This document shows, one piece after another, positions 56,401 to 64,000 of a stretch of DNA of 64,000 nt. The translations under genes and the position numbers were made by a program. The stretch's first letter is position 1. Each line of letters opens with the position of its first letter. This stretch comes from Caminibacter mediatlanticus TB-2. GTDB taxonomy: Bacteria; Campylobacterota; Campylobacteria; Campylobacterales; Nautiliaceae. The stretch spans positions 541,001 through 605,000 of the forward strand of contig NZ_CP040463.1 of NCBI RefSeq assembly GCF_005843985.1, read 5' to 3'. The notes under the pieces were generated by a model that was not told the DNA's origin, searched no databases, and saw nothing but the letters and a program-made list of their open reading frames with translations.

Positions 56401-56881
56401 TATAGATATTTGCAATATTTATAGCTTCTTGATAACCTTTTGCACCTTTTAAAATATTTTTTTCATTTAGTATATTTAAGTGAAATCCTATTTCACTCTC
56501 TAACATTGGTAAAATAACAATTAAAGAGTCTTGATTTTTAACTAATTCTTCATAAGGTAATATTGGTTTATCACCTTTCATATGATAAAGATAAGAGATT
56601 GAATTTAGATACATTAAAGTTTTATAACCATTATAGTCTTTTGCAATTAAAATTATTTTACTTAAATTATTATCTCTTTTAATTAAAGCCTCAATTCCAA
56701 TTATTGGATTTATATTGTTGTTTTTACAAGTTTCGTAAAATTCAATTGCACTAAACATATTATTAATTTCTGTAATTCCAATATGTTTGAAGCCAAGTGA
56801 AGATGCTTTTTTTATTAAATCTTTTATTTTTATTGTAGAATGTAAGAGTGAATAGTCTGAATGGATATGAAAAGGTATCAA
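53456..56881 (-). CDS. dnaE: DnaE: DNA polymerase III alpha subunit
   Basis: 1141 residues, usual length. PHP domain at the N-terminus (PFHIHSDYSLLHSTIKI), catalytic PDIDVDFCQERREEVIEYV with active-site aspartates, GPGRGSAAGSLVAY, KRNTGKHAAGVVIS, NKSHSAAYAMITYQTAFLK, and a C-terminal helix-hairpin-helix and OB fold (~870-1075). Replicative polymerase. Divergent from the macro-domain gene across 38 bases. Confidence 0.96.
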   Translation of the reverse strand: MIPFHIHSDYSLLHSTIKIKDLIKKASSLGFKHIGITEINNMFSAIEFYETCKNNNINPIIGIEALIKRDNNLSKIILIAKDYNGYKTLMYLNSISYLYHMKGDKPILPYEELVKNQDSLIVILPMLESEIGFHLNILNEKNILKGAKGYQEAINIANIYKNDFKNLFLEIRRDKKEENLIENDLITLSKETNIPLIASTNIFYLSKEDYIYKDALECIESNKQFDDVHRKYDIGEFYLKSKEEYEELFKDLPEALENNKILEEINLEIPLGNPTPPTFKFTKEYAKKEGLEIDSDVEYFEYKCYEGLKKRLKKIPKELHEEYKKRLEYEIDIIKKMKFPGYMLIVWDFINYAKDPSRHIRGDGNKIPVGPGRGSAAGSLVAYVLEITNIDPIKYGLLFERFLNPERVSMPDIDVDFCQERREEVIEYVQHKYGKENVAQVVTFGSLLAKGVLRDIARIFGIEYSTADKFVKLIPDKLGITLKEAKELEPKIQEIVNEEPLYERLYSFGEALEGLKRNTGKHAAGVVISDTKLWNKSPLYKQDENDDFHTTQYSLNYLEPVDLIKFDFLGLKTLTVIDKAIKNIKQNQNKDIDIDDLSLDDEKVFKLIQSGKTLGLFQIESDGMQDLAKRLKPENFEDIIAMLALYRPGPMDAGMLDDYIERKHGRKEISYFFDEFEEVLKPILKPTYGVIVYQEQVMQIVQAIGGFSLGEADIIRRAMGKKKADLMAKYVEEFATRAAKRGFSYENAKSLFNLIEKFAGYGFNKSHSAAYAMITYQTAFLKTYYPTEFFASLLSYEADNTEKIAKYIDEAKSMQIEVLPPDVNKSNYEFTPVKNKILFGLSAIKGVGSKAIESIVTNRPFSDLEDFILKIDTSKVNKKVLEQLIKSGAMDSFGYSRKTLLQNLENMLEFKKRIEDRKNAINHKNSLFADIVEENEVEEKLEINITDEFDTKTLLDGEYETLGFYVSAHPLDPYKEEIQKIKYNLSSEIEEIIGKEALFIGKVESMKVRISKKGNKFAIVSIMDYHGKFDVMVFERDLNILNEMDKDKPIAIKAYVDKVGEFLRITCKKIMPLNEAANEKAATKEEVCLIEFNLSENYEEELIEIYNKLTKNPGNKKAILHLKTPFGYSFKVTTNIKTSIN

Positions 56882-56919
56882 GTTAATCCTTTTTTGAAAT
56901 TATACAAAAAGGAAGAGAA

Positions 56920-57444
56920 ATGATAGAAATAATGTTAGGAGATATAACAAAAGTAAAAGTTGATGCAATTGTTAATGCTGCAAATCCTACTTTGCTTGGA
57001 GGTGGAGGAGTAGATGGGGCTATTCATAGGGCAGCTGGTTTTAAGCTTTTAGAAGAGTGTAAAAGCTTAGGTGGAGCAAATCCAGGTGATGCTAAAATAA
57101 CCCATGGATATAATTTACCTGCAAAGTGGGTCATTCATACAGTAGGTCCTATTTATAGTGGGAAAAAAGAGGATGAAATTATTTTAAAAAGATGTTATGA
57201 AAATAGTTTGTGTATTGCAAGAAGTTATCATCTAAAATCAATTGCATTTCCATCAATTTCAACAGGGGCATATGGATATCCAATTGAAGAAGCTTGTAAG
57301 ATTGCATTGAATACAATAGATTGGTTTTTAAAAAATTGTGCTTATTATGATATGAGAGTAATTTGTGTTTTGTATTCAAAAAAAGATTATGATGTTTATG
57401 TAGAATGTGCAAAATTGTGTAAAATTTCAATAAAAAAGGTCTAA
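56920..57444 (+). CDS. Macro-domain ADP-ribose hydrolase
   Basis: 174 residues. [34 protein letters not shown] binds ADP-ribose and [15 protein letters not shown] the diphosphate; both match the MacroD/YmdB class that hydrolyses O-acetyl-ADP-ribose or mono-ADP-ribose. Precedes thrC by one base, an unlikely functional pair. Confidence 0.87.
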   Translation: MIEIMLGDITKVKVDAIVNAANPTLLGGGGVDGAIHRAAGFKLLEECKSLGGANPGDAKITHGYNLPAKWVIHTVGPIYSGKKEDEIILKRCYENSLCIARSYHLKSIAFPSISTGAYGYPIEEACKIALNTIDWFLKNCAYYDMRVICVLYSKKDYDVYVECAKLCKISIKKV

Positions 57445-57445
57445 G

Positions 57446-58963
57446 ATGAAATTTATAGGTACAAGAGGGACTGATAGTAAAAAAACATTTAGTGAAGTAA
57501 TTTTAAATCCAGCAGCACCTAATGGAGGACTTTATGTGCCTGAGAAATTACCAACTATAAATGAAAATTTTTTAATAAGACTTTATGATGATAGAGATGA
57601 AAGAACTTATTCATCAGTTGCAAGAGCAATTTTATCTTTATTTAAAATTGATATTGAAAAAGATTTGATTGAAAAAGCTCTTTATACTTATCTTAAAAAT
57701 TTTGATGCTGATGAGGTAGTACCAGTTGTTAGAATTGATGGAAATTTAGCAGTATCTGAGCTTTGGCATGGTCCAACAAGAGCTTTTAAAGATATGGCAC
57801 TTCAACCTTTTGGAGTTATTTTATCAGCATTAGCGCAAAAAAGAGGTGAAAATTATTTAATTATGGCTGCAACATCGGGAGATACAGGACCAGCTACACT
57901 AAAAACATTTGAAAATAAAGAGAATATAAAAGTAGTTTGTATCTATCCTCATAATGGGACAAGTGAAGTTCAAAAACTTCAAATGGTAACAACTAATGCA
58001 AAAAATGAAAAAGTTTTAGGGATTTTAGGTGATTTTGATGATGCACAAACTGCTTTAAAAGTTTTACTTAAAGATGAAGAATTTAGAGATACTTTAAATA
58101 AAAGTGGTATTAAACTATCAGCTGCAAATAGTGTGAATTTTGGAAGAATTATTTTTCAAATCATTTATCATTTTTGGAGTTATTTAAAATTATTAGAGTT
58201 TAATGAAATAAAACTTGGTGAAAAAATTGATGTAGTAATTCCAAGTGGTAATTTTGGAAATGCTCTTGGTGCTTATTATGCTAAGAAAATGGGACTTCCT
58301 ATTGAGAAAATAATTATTGCTTCAAATAGAAATAATGTTTTATATGAGTTAATAAAATATGGAAGATATGACCTTAGAGATAAAAAACTTATAAAAACAA
58401 TATCTCCCGCTATGGATATTTTAAAATCAAGTAATGTTGAGAGAATGCTTTTTGATAAATTTGGTGAAAAAAGAACAACTGAGCTTATGAAATCTCTTGA
58501 AGAGAATGGATTTTTTGAACTAAATGGAGATGAAATTAAAGAAATTCAAAAAGATTTTGAAGCAGATTTTGCAACAGATGCTGAGAGTGAAGAGATGATT
58601 AGAAAATATGCTAAGAAAAATTATATTATTGACCCTCATACAGCAACTGCTCTAAAAGCATATGAATATTTAAAAGAAAAGGGTAAAATTAAAAATTATA
58701 CAGTAGTTTATTCAACTGCTGAATGGACAAAATTTGCTCCAAGTATCTATTATGCCCTAACTGGCGAAGATATAGATAGAGAAATAGCTGAGGTTGAGGA
58801 AAATACAATCTCAGATAAAGATGCAATTGTGTATATTGAAACTAATTATGGAGTAAAAGCCCCTGATATGATAAGAGAACTATTTAATAAAGAAATTGTT
58901 AATGAAAATATTATTGACAAATCTAAAATTAAAGAAGAAACTTTAAACTTTTTAAAGAAATAA
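57446..58963 (+). CDS. thrC: ThrC: threonine synthase
   Basis: 505 residues, the long form found in Proteobacteria. PLP lysine in HGPTRAFKDMALQPFG, ATSGDTGPATL, VIPSGNFGNALGAYYAKKMGLP, and the late YIIDPHTATALKAY. Converts O-phosphohomoserine to threonine. TTG of the next gene follows one base after the stop. Confidence 0.94.
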   Translation: MKFIGTRGTDSKKTFSEVILNPAAPNGGLYVPEKLPTINENFLIRLYDDRDERTYSSVARAILSLFKIDIEKDLIEKALYTYLKNFDADEVVPVVRIDGNLAVSELWHGPTRAFKDMALQPFGVILSALAQKRGENYLIMAATSGDTGPATLKTFENKENIKVVCIYPHNGTSEVQKLQMVTTNAKNEKVLGILGDFDDAQTALKVLLKDEEFRDTLNKSGIKLSAANSVNFGRIIFQIIYHFWSYLKLLEFNEIKLGEKIDVVIPSGNFGNALGAYYAKKMGLPIEKIIIASNRNNVLYELIKYGRYDLRDKKLIKTISPAMDILKSSNVERMLFDKFGEKRTTELMKSLEENGFFELNGDEIKEIQKDFEADFATDAESEEMIRKYAKKNYIIDPHTATALKAYEYLKEKGKIKNYTVVYSTAEWTKFAPSIYYALTGEDIDREIAEVEENTISDKDAIVYIETNYGVKAPDMIRELFNKEIVNENIIDKSKIKEETLNFLKK

Positions 58964-58964
58964 T

Positions 58965-59837
58965 TTGATAACGATTTTAGGAGTTTATTTATATATTTTA
59001 GTTGGATTTATTTCTAAAAAGATTTTTAAAGAGATAGATGCTAAGACATTAGTCTTGCTTTCTACTTATTTTCTTCAACCTTTTTTAACATTATGGGGGA
59101 TTTTGTTAATTCCTTTAAATAAAGATTTAATTCTTTCTCCTTTAATTTATCTTATTGCAGTATTTATCTCTTTTGTTATAACTTTTAGTATCTCTTTTGT
59201 ATTAAAAGATAAAAAAGATAGGATAATCTCTTCAATAGCACCTTTAATTGGGAATACTGGAAATTTAGGAATTCCTTTAAGCTATGCTCTTTTTGGAGAT
59301 ATAGGAGCAAGTGTTGCTACGATAATAAATTTAGCAAATGTATTTTTTATTTATACTTTTGGAATATTTTTTTATGCAAGTGGAGAGTATAGTTTTAAAG
59401 AATCGCTAAAAAAAATTATTAAAATTCCAATTATTTGGTTTGGGATATTAGCTTTAATTTTAAATATTTTAGGGATTAAATTTAGCGTAGATATTATGAA
59501 AATTTTACAAATGGGAGCATTTGCTTCAATTGTAGTTCAACTTTTAATATTTGGAATTTATGTAGCAGAGATTAAGTTTAGAGAAGTTAATATGAAACTA
59601 TCTATTTTAGTGTTAGTAAATAAGTTTATTGTATTGCCTTTTCTTACTCTCTTAACACTTCATTTTTTTCATTTAAATCCGATTATAAAACAAGTTATTT
59701 TATTAGAAGTATTAACACCTCTTGCTGTTACAAATGTAAATTTAGCAGCACTATTTAATATGTATCCTGAAAAAGTTGCATTTTTAGTAATAGTAACATC
59801 AGTAGTTTTTATAGGAGTTAGTATGATTTTTATATAA
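58965..59837 (+). CDS. AEC-family (auxin-efflux-carrier-type) transporter
   Basis: 290 residues from TTG 58965; no ATG allows the first helix, which begins immediately. About nine to ten membrane helices. GNTGNLGIPLSYALFG is the AEC crossover motif, and LTPLAVTNVNLAALF matches the second. Transports a carboxylate or amino acid in characterised cases. Follows thrC without a promoter. Confidence 0.75.
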   Translation: MITILGVYLYILVGFISKKIFKEIDAKTLVLLSTYFLQPFLTLWGILLIPLNKDLILSPLIYLIAVFISFVITFSISFVLKDKKDRIISSIAPLIGNTGNLGIPLSYALFGDIGASVATIINLANVFFIYTFGIFFYASGEYSFKESLKKIIKIPIIWFGILALILNILGIKFSVDIMKILQMGAFASIVVQLLIFGIYVAEIKFREVNMKLSILVLVNKFIVLPFLTLLTLHFFHLNPIIKQVILLEVLTPLAVTNVNLAALFNMYPEKVAFLVIVTSVVFIGVSMIFI

Positions 59838-59846
59838 GGATTAAAT

Positions 59847-60680
59847 ATGTATAGGATAATAAGCATTTTATTTATTATGTTTTTCATTGGTTGTTCTGTA
59901 AATAATGATAAAAAAATAGTAATCCTTGCAAATGAATGGATTGGGTATGCTCCACTTTTTTATATACAAAAAAAAGGTTATTTAAAAGAAGATAATATTG
60001 AAATTTTTAAAACTATTTCACTTGGAGAGAGTGTAGATTTATATCAAAATGGATTAGGAGATGGATTAGCCGCTACACAATATGAATATTCATTATTAAG
60101 AAATAAAATAATTCCTATTGCATTAATTGATAAATCTAATGGAGCAGATGTTATAATGTCTAATCTAAGTATAGAAAAGCTTAAAAGACAGAGTAAAATT
60201 TATGTGTTTTTAGAATTACATTCAGTAAATAGTATTTTATTAAATCAATTTTTAAAAATTTACCAAATTCCTAAAAATAGAATTTATATTAAAAATTTAG
60301 ACCAACAAGAAATAGTTGATTATGATTATGATTTTAAAAAGCCACTGTTAATTATTACTTATGCTCCTTATGATGATATGTTAAAAAAAAGAGGATTTAA
60401 AATAGTCGATTCTACTAAAAACACTAAATATTTAGTTGTGGATGCATTATTTATCGATAAAAAATATAAAAATGATTCAAGAATAAAAAAATTAAAAAAA
60501 TATCTTTTTATAGCAATAAACGAGATACAAAAACATCCAAAAAAAGTATATGATGAAATAAAAACCTATTATTTAAATTATTCATATGAAGATTATTTAA
60601 ATGATTTAGAAAATATTAAGTGGATAAATGGAAATAAAAAAATATTAAATGAAGTATTTGGAGAGATTCATGAGAATTAA
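59847..60680 (+). CDS. NMT1-like solute-binding lipoprotein
   Basis: 277 residues. Lipobox FFIGC (cysteine ~16) predicts a lipid-anchored periplasmic protein. KIVILANEWIGYAPLFYIQKKGYLKEDNIEI matches the NMT1/THI5 and SsuA/TauA-like binding fold. No ABC permease genes are near; the next gene, overlapping by 11 bases, is a membrane GGDEF-EAL protein, so it likely senses rather than imports. Confidence 0.72.
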   Translation: MYRIISILFIMFFIGCSVNNDKKIVILANEWIGYAPLFYIQKKGYLKEDNIEIFKTISLGESVDLYQNGLGDGLAATQYEYSLLRNKIIPIALIDKSNGADVIMSNLSIEKLKRQSKIYVFLELHSVNSILLNQFLKIYQIPKNRIYIKNLDQQEIVDYDYDFKKPLLIITYAPYDDMLKKRGFKIVDSTKNTKYLVVDALFIDKKYKNDSRIKKLKKYLFIAINEIQKHPKKVYDEIKTYYLNYSYEDYLNDLENIKWINGNKKILNEVFGEIHEN

Positions 60681-62625
60681 ATCTTTTTTGATTTTGATAA
60701 ATTTATTACTTGTTATTGTATTAACATCATTGTTTTATTATTTTTATTTAATGCAAAAAGAGAGAATTTTTAGTTATTTAAGTGATAATCTTAATAAAGA
60801 AATACTTGATGCAAAATTTATAATTAAAAAATATTTAGCAAAAGATGAAGATTTAGATGAAATTAGACCTTTTTATGATAGGCTTGTTTTAAAAAGTGAA
60901 TTAATAAAGGGTGTTTTATTAAAAAAGGAAAATAAAACAATACTAATATCAGGAGATATTGAGAAGTTAAATAATATAATTATTTATAAAGAAAGATTAA
61001 AGTTTAATGAAATTTTAGAATCTAATGTAATTAAAGTTCCTGTTAAAATATTTAGTAATAATAAATATGTTAATTATACAATTTATCTATTTTTAAATAA
61101 AAATGTAATAACAAATTTAGTTGAAGATTTGAAATTTAAATTTATGTTTGTATACTTTTTTATATTGATGTTAGTTTTTAGTATCGAGAATTATTTGGTA
61201 AATAAATTTATAGTAAAACCTTTAATTAAGCTTAAAAATTTTTCTAAGAAACTTGAAACAGAACCTAAAAATCTGAAAATAAAAGAATTTAATGAAATAA
61301 AAACTTCTCTTAAACAAAGCTTTGATAAGCTTGAAATGACTATTGATGATTTATATAAAACTACTTTAACTGATTATTTAACAAGACTTGGTAATAGAAA
61401 ATTTTTAGAAAAAAGTGTAAAAGAATTAATCAATAAAAATGAAAAATTTTGTATGGTGTTTTTGGATTTAGATAATTTCAAAGAGATTAATGATTATTAT
61501 GGTCATAGTGTAGGAGATGAGTTAATTATAGAGATTTCAGAAATATTAAAAGAGTTTACAAAAGAAGATGAGATAATATCAAGAGTTGGGGGAGATGAGT
61601 TTGTATTGATATTGAAAGGATGTGATGATAAAACTTATATTAACAATAGATTAAATAAATTATTGAATCAATTAAATAGAAGATGGGTTTTAAGAGATTA
61701 TGAAATTAAAACATCTGTAAGTATGGGAGTTAGTATTTATCCTGATAATGCCATAATATATGAGGAGTTATTAAAAAAATCAGATATTGCGCTTTATGAG
61801 TCAAAATCAAGAGGAAAAAATAGTGTTACATTTTTTGATGATATGCTTGAAGTAAAAGTTAAAAAAGAATTTATTATTAAAAATGATTTAGTTAAAGCAC
61901 TTGAAAAAAATGATTTTTCTTTATATTTACAGCCAAAAGTTGATATGACAGGTAAAATTGTAGGTTGTGAAGGATTAATTCGTTGGATAAAAAATAATCA
62001 AATAATTCCCCCTAATGAATTTATTCCTATTGCAGAAAAAAGTGGTTTGATATTAAAAATTGGTGAGTGGGTAATGAAAAAAAGTTTTGATATAGTAAAA
62101 GAATTTCAAAATGATGAAGATTTAAAAAATATTAAGCTTTCATTTAATGTTTCACCCCTTCAATTTAAGTGCGAGAACTTTTTATTTAATCTTGAAAAAA
62201 TAAAAGAGTTTGCAAATATGTTAGAAATAGAAATAACTGAATCAGTTTTTATAGAAGATAAGAAAAAAGCCAAAGAAATAATTGAAAAAATACATAATTT
62301 AGGGTTTAAAATAAATTTGGATGATTTTGGAACAGGATATTCTTCATTATCAGTACTTAAAGAGTTTGATATTGATTATTTAAAAATAGATAAAGCTTTT
62401 ATAGATGATATTATGAGTGAAAATGGTATGGTTTTTGTAAAAACTATTGTGAATATGTCTAAAAGTTTAAGTATAAAAACAGTTGCTGAAGGAGTAGAAA
62501 GTAAAGAGCAGTTTAATATTCTTAAAAATATAGGAGTTGATGTATATCAAGGATATCTTTTTTCAAAACCTCTTCCAAAAGAAGAGTTTATAAAATTTGT
62601 AAAATCATATACCTTTAATCTTTAA
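60670..62625 (+). CDS. Membrane-bound GGDEF-EAL cyclic-di-GMP enzyme
   Basis: 651 residues from ATG 60670, set by GGAGAG at 60660-60665; an ATG at 60649 has no such site. Two membrane helices (~7-27, ~155-175) bracket a ~125-residue periplasmic part. GGDEF is intact (SRVGGDEFVLIL), but the I-site is replaced by KEDE. The EAL domain has EGLIRW for EAL, NVSPLQF, ITESVF, DDFGTGYSSL and KTVAEGVE, so phosphodiesterase activity is likely retained. Partner of the preceding lipoprotein. Confidence 0.85.
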   Translation: MRIKSFLILINLLLVIVLTSLFYYFYLMQKERIFSYLSDNLNKEILDAKFIIKKYLAKDEDLDEIRPFYDRLVLKSELIKGVLLKKENKTILISGDIEKLNNIIIYKERLKFNEILESNVIKVPVKIFSNNKYVNYTIYLFLNKNVITNLVEDLKFKFMFVYFFILMLVFSIENYLVNKFIVKPLIKLKNFSKKLETEPKNLKIKEFNEIKTSLKQSFDKLEMTIDDLYKTTLTDYLTRLGNRKFLEKSVKELINKNEKFCMVFLDLDNFKEINDYYGHSVGDELIIEISEILKEFTKEDEIISRVGGDEFVLILKGCDDKTYINNRLNKLLNQLNRRWVLRDYEIKTSVSMGVSIYPDNAIIYEELLKKSDIALYESKSRGKNSVTFFDDMLEVKVKKEFIIKNDLVKALEKNDFSLYLQPKVDMTGKIVGCEGLIRWIKNNQIIPPNEFIPIAEKSGLILKIGEWVMKKSFDIVKEFQNDEDLKNIKLSFNVSPLQFKCENFLFNLEKIKEFANMLEIEITESVFIEDKKKAKEIIEKIHNLGFKINLDDFGTGYSSLSVLKEFDIDYLKIDKAFIDDIMSENGMVFVKTIVNMSKSLSIKTVAEGVESKEQFNILKNIGVDVYQGYLFSKPLPKEEFIKFVKSYTFNL

Positions 62626-63333
62626 ACTAAGAAGACCAAAATATTCGTGAATAGCTTTATAACTTGCATTCAAGGAGTTCATCTTTGGAAAATAATCCCA
62701 TATACTCTCAATTGGTTTAGAATAAAATCCAACAGGTTTTGTTATTATTTTAAATCCAAAAAATTTAAAAATCTTATAACTTCTTTTCATATGATAAGCG
62801 TTTGTAACAAGATAAATATTTTTAGGTAATTTTAACTTTTTAAAAAGTAGGGCAGTATACATTCCATTTTGGATAGTATTTAATGATTTGTCTTCAAAAT
62901 ATGTTGTAATATTTACATCAAAAGTTTTAGTTAAAAGTTGAACATCATGTTTTGTATTTTCAGCTTCACTTATTTTTCCTATGCCACCTCCACTAAATAC
63001 AAAAGGTATATTATAAGTTTTAGCTAAAATAAGTCCGTAAACTTCTCTTTTAAATGCATCTGGAAATGCTTTTATTGTGTCTTTTGGATTACTGCCACCT
63101 CCAAGGACTACAACTGCTGAGGGAGTTATATTGTCTTTATGTTTAAAATTTTCTAATGGATTTAAAAGCATATTAGAAACTGGTTGAATACTTAATAAAT
63201 AAAGTGTCAAAGCTGATATAAAGAAAAGAATTTTAAATCTTTTTGCAAAAATAGTGGCTATAAGTAAAATAATAATAAAAATTCCAGGTGGTAAAAATAG
63301 ATAAGTAAAAAGTTTTGATATGATATAGAACAT
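62605..63333 (-). CDS. YdcF/ElyC-like DUF218 membrane protein
   Basis: 242 residues. Two N-terminal membrane helices (~12-30, ~34-52), then a DUF218 domain: VVVLGGGSNPKD, FVFSGGGIGK, ENTKHDV, YLVTNAYHMKRS. ElyC of E. coli acts in envelope biogenesis. The stop overlaps the GGDEF-EAL gene by 21 bases, convergent. Confidence 0.8.
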   Translation of the reverse strand: MFYIISKLFTYLFLPPGIFIIILLIATIFAKRFKILFFISALTLYLLSIQPVSNMLLNPLENFKHKDNITPSAVVVLGGGSNPKDTIKAFPDAFKREVYGLILAKTYNIPFVFSGGGIGKISEAENTKHDVQLLTKTFDVNITTYFEDKSLNTIQNGMYTALLFKKLKLPKNIYLVTNAYHMKRSYKIFKFFGFKIITKPVGFYSKPIESIWDYFPKMNSLNASYKAIHEYFGLLSLKIKGI

Positions 63334-63372
63334 TTAAGTCCTTTTTTTGTGAAATTATATCAAAGGAAAGTT

Positions 63373-64000
63373 ATGAATATTGTTATTACTGGCGCAAGTA
63401 GAGGAATTGGAAGAGAGTTAATAAAAAGATATTTAAATAGGGCTAATAAAATTTATGCAATTGCAAGAGATGAAGAAAAATTAAAAGAATTAAAAAAAAT
63501 ATCTAATAAAATTGAAATAATTTCTCTTGATTTAGCTAATTTAGATAAAGTAAGAGAAGTTTCAAAATATTTAGGCGATAAAGAGATTGATTTAGTAATT
63601 TTAAATGCAGCTATTTCTTTGCCTCATTCACCAAATTTTACACCATTTGAGGATTTTAAAAGAAGTTTTGATGTTAATTTTTTAAGTATTCATGCACTGC
63701 TTGAATATATTGTCCCTTCAATGCAAAAAAGAAAAAGAGGAAAAATTGTTTTTATCTCTTCTCTTGCATCACTTATAGCTTCTCCAACATCACTTCCATA
63801 TAGTGCAACTAAAAGGGCGATTAATTCATATGCACAATCTCTTAGAAACTTGCTTGCAAAAGATAATATAAAAGTTATAAATATTCTTCCTGGATTTATA
63901 AAAACTGATATGACTGCAAAGAATAATTTTTATATGCCTTTTTTGATGGAGTTAGAGGATGGAGTAGATAGAATACAAAAAGCAATTGAGAAAAATTATA
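63373..64000 (+). CDS. Short-chain dehydrogenase/reductase (3' end outside window)
   Basis: At least 209 residues; no stop before 64000. TGASRGIG for NAD(P), LNAAIS, ISSLAS with the catalytic serine region, and YSATKRAI (Tyr-x3-Lys) are the classical SDR motifs. Preceded by AAAGGAAAG. Substrate unknown. Confidence 0.85.
   Translation, partial: MNIVITGASRGIGRELIKRYLNRANKIYAIARDEEKLKELKKISNKIEIISLDLANLDKVREVSKYLGDKEIDLVILNAAISLPHSPNFTPFEDFKRSFDVNFLSIHALLEYIVPSMQKRKRGKIVFISSLASLIASPTSLPYSATKRAINSYAQSLRNLLAKDNIKVINILPGFIKTDMTAKNNFYMPFLMELEDGVDRIQKAIEKNY

Overview
The window is 64 kb of strongly A+T-rich, densely packed chromosome. Gene content and order point to a member of the Campylobacterota (former Epsilonproteobacteria), most likely an autotrophic, anaerobic or microaerophilic vent-type lineage such as the Nautiliales. 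This is inference. It rests on a four-subunit pyruvate:ferredoxin oxidoreductase, ferredoxin:thioredoxin-reductase-like proteins, a CiaB-family protein, a Campylobacter-type porin, and several blocks that I recall having the same order in Campylobacter jejuni: NFACT/small/cdsA/dxr; rpsB/tsf/ABC ATPase/fliR/acidic protein/gmk/argS; rsfS/nadD/gap/pgk/tpiA/fabI; and rpmE/rsmI/rlmB/RodZ-like/periplasmic/aminotransferase/hom. No rRNA or tRNA gene, CRISPR array or prophage was recognised.

Layout. 1-1.9 kb: end of an MnmC-like oxidoreductase gene and livG-livF. 1.9-6.6 kb (minus): glnK-amtB, a PDC-like membrane protein, a miniature NtrC-like protein, a histidine-free NtrB-like protein and a DEDDh exonuclease, apparently one nitrogen-linked operon. 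6.7-13 kb: two ferredoxin:thioredoxin reductase catalytic proteins (one fused to rhodanese), small unknowns, CiaB, a solute-binding/GGDEF sensor and an HdeD-like protein. 13.5-18.6 kb: two tandem carboxynorspermidine-dehydrogenase-like genes around a phosphoribosyltransferase, then N-carbamoylputrescine amidase, rpe and trpF. 18.7-25.4 kb: NFACT, cdsA, dxr, a HAD phosphatase and the TrkH/TrkA potassium system. 25.6-32 kb: porCDAB, a GIY-YIG-like ORF, corA with a structured leader, a Tat-type superoxide reductase, an intact IS1-type element and luxS. 32-45.7 kb: translation, flagellar and glycolysis genes, then a porin. 46-53 kb: a Crp/Fnr regulator, hom, an aminotransferase, a RodZ-like protein, rlmB, rsmI, rpmE and an RRM protein. 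53-64 kb: dnaE, a macro-domain protein, thrC, an AEC transporter, a lipoprotein plus GGDEF-EAL pair, a YdcF-like protein and a truncated SDR.

Genes that appear to work together: GlnK/AmtB with a PDC sensor and stripped-down NtrB/NtrC relatives (ammonium response); amidase and dehydrogenase (putrescine to carboxyspermidine); PFOR with FTR-like proteins (ferredoxin-linked carbon fixation and thiol redox); and two NMT1-like solute-binding modules wired to cyclic-di-GMP enzymes, one fused and one split.

Besides genes, the window holds a dispersed heptanucleotide repeat that has entered coding sequence (dxr and the end of an ABC ATPase gene), a pseudoknot-capable rpsB leader, a switch-like corA leader, a candidate small RNA downstream of the porin, an IS copy inserted in the luxS terminator, and a general habit of convergent genes overlapping at their stop codons.
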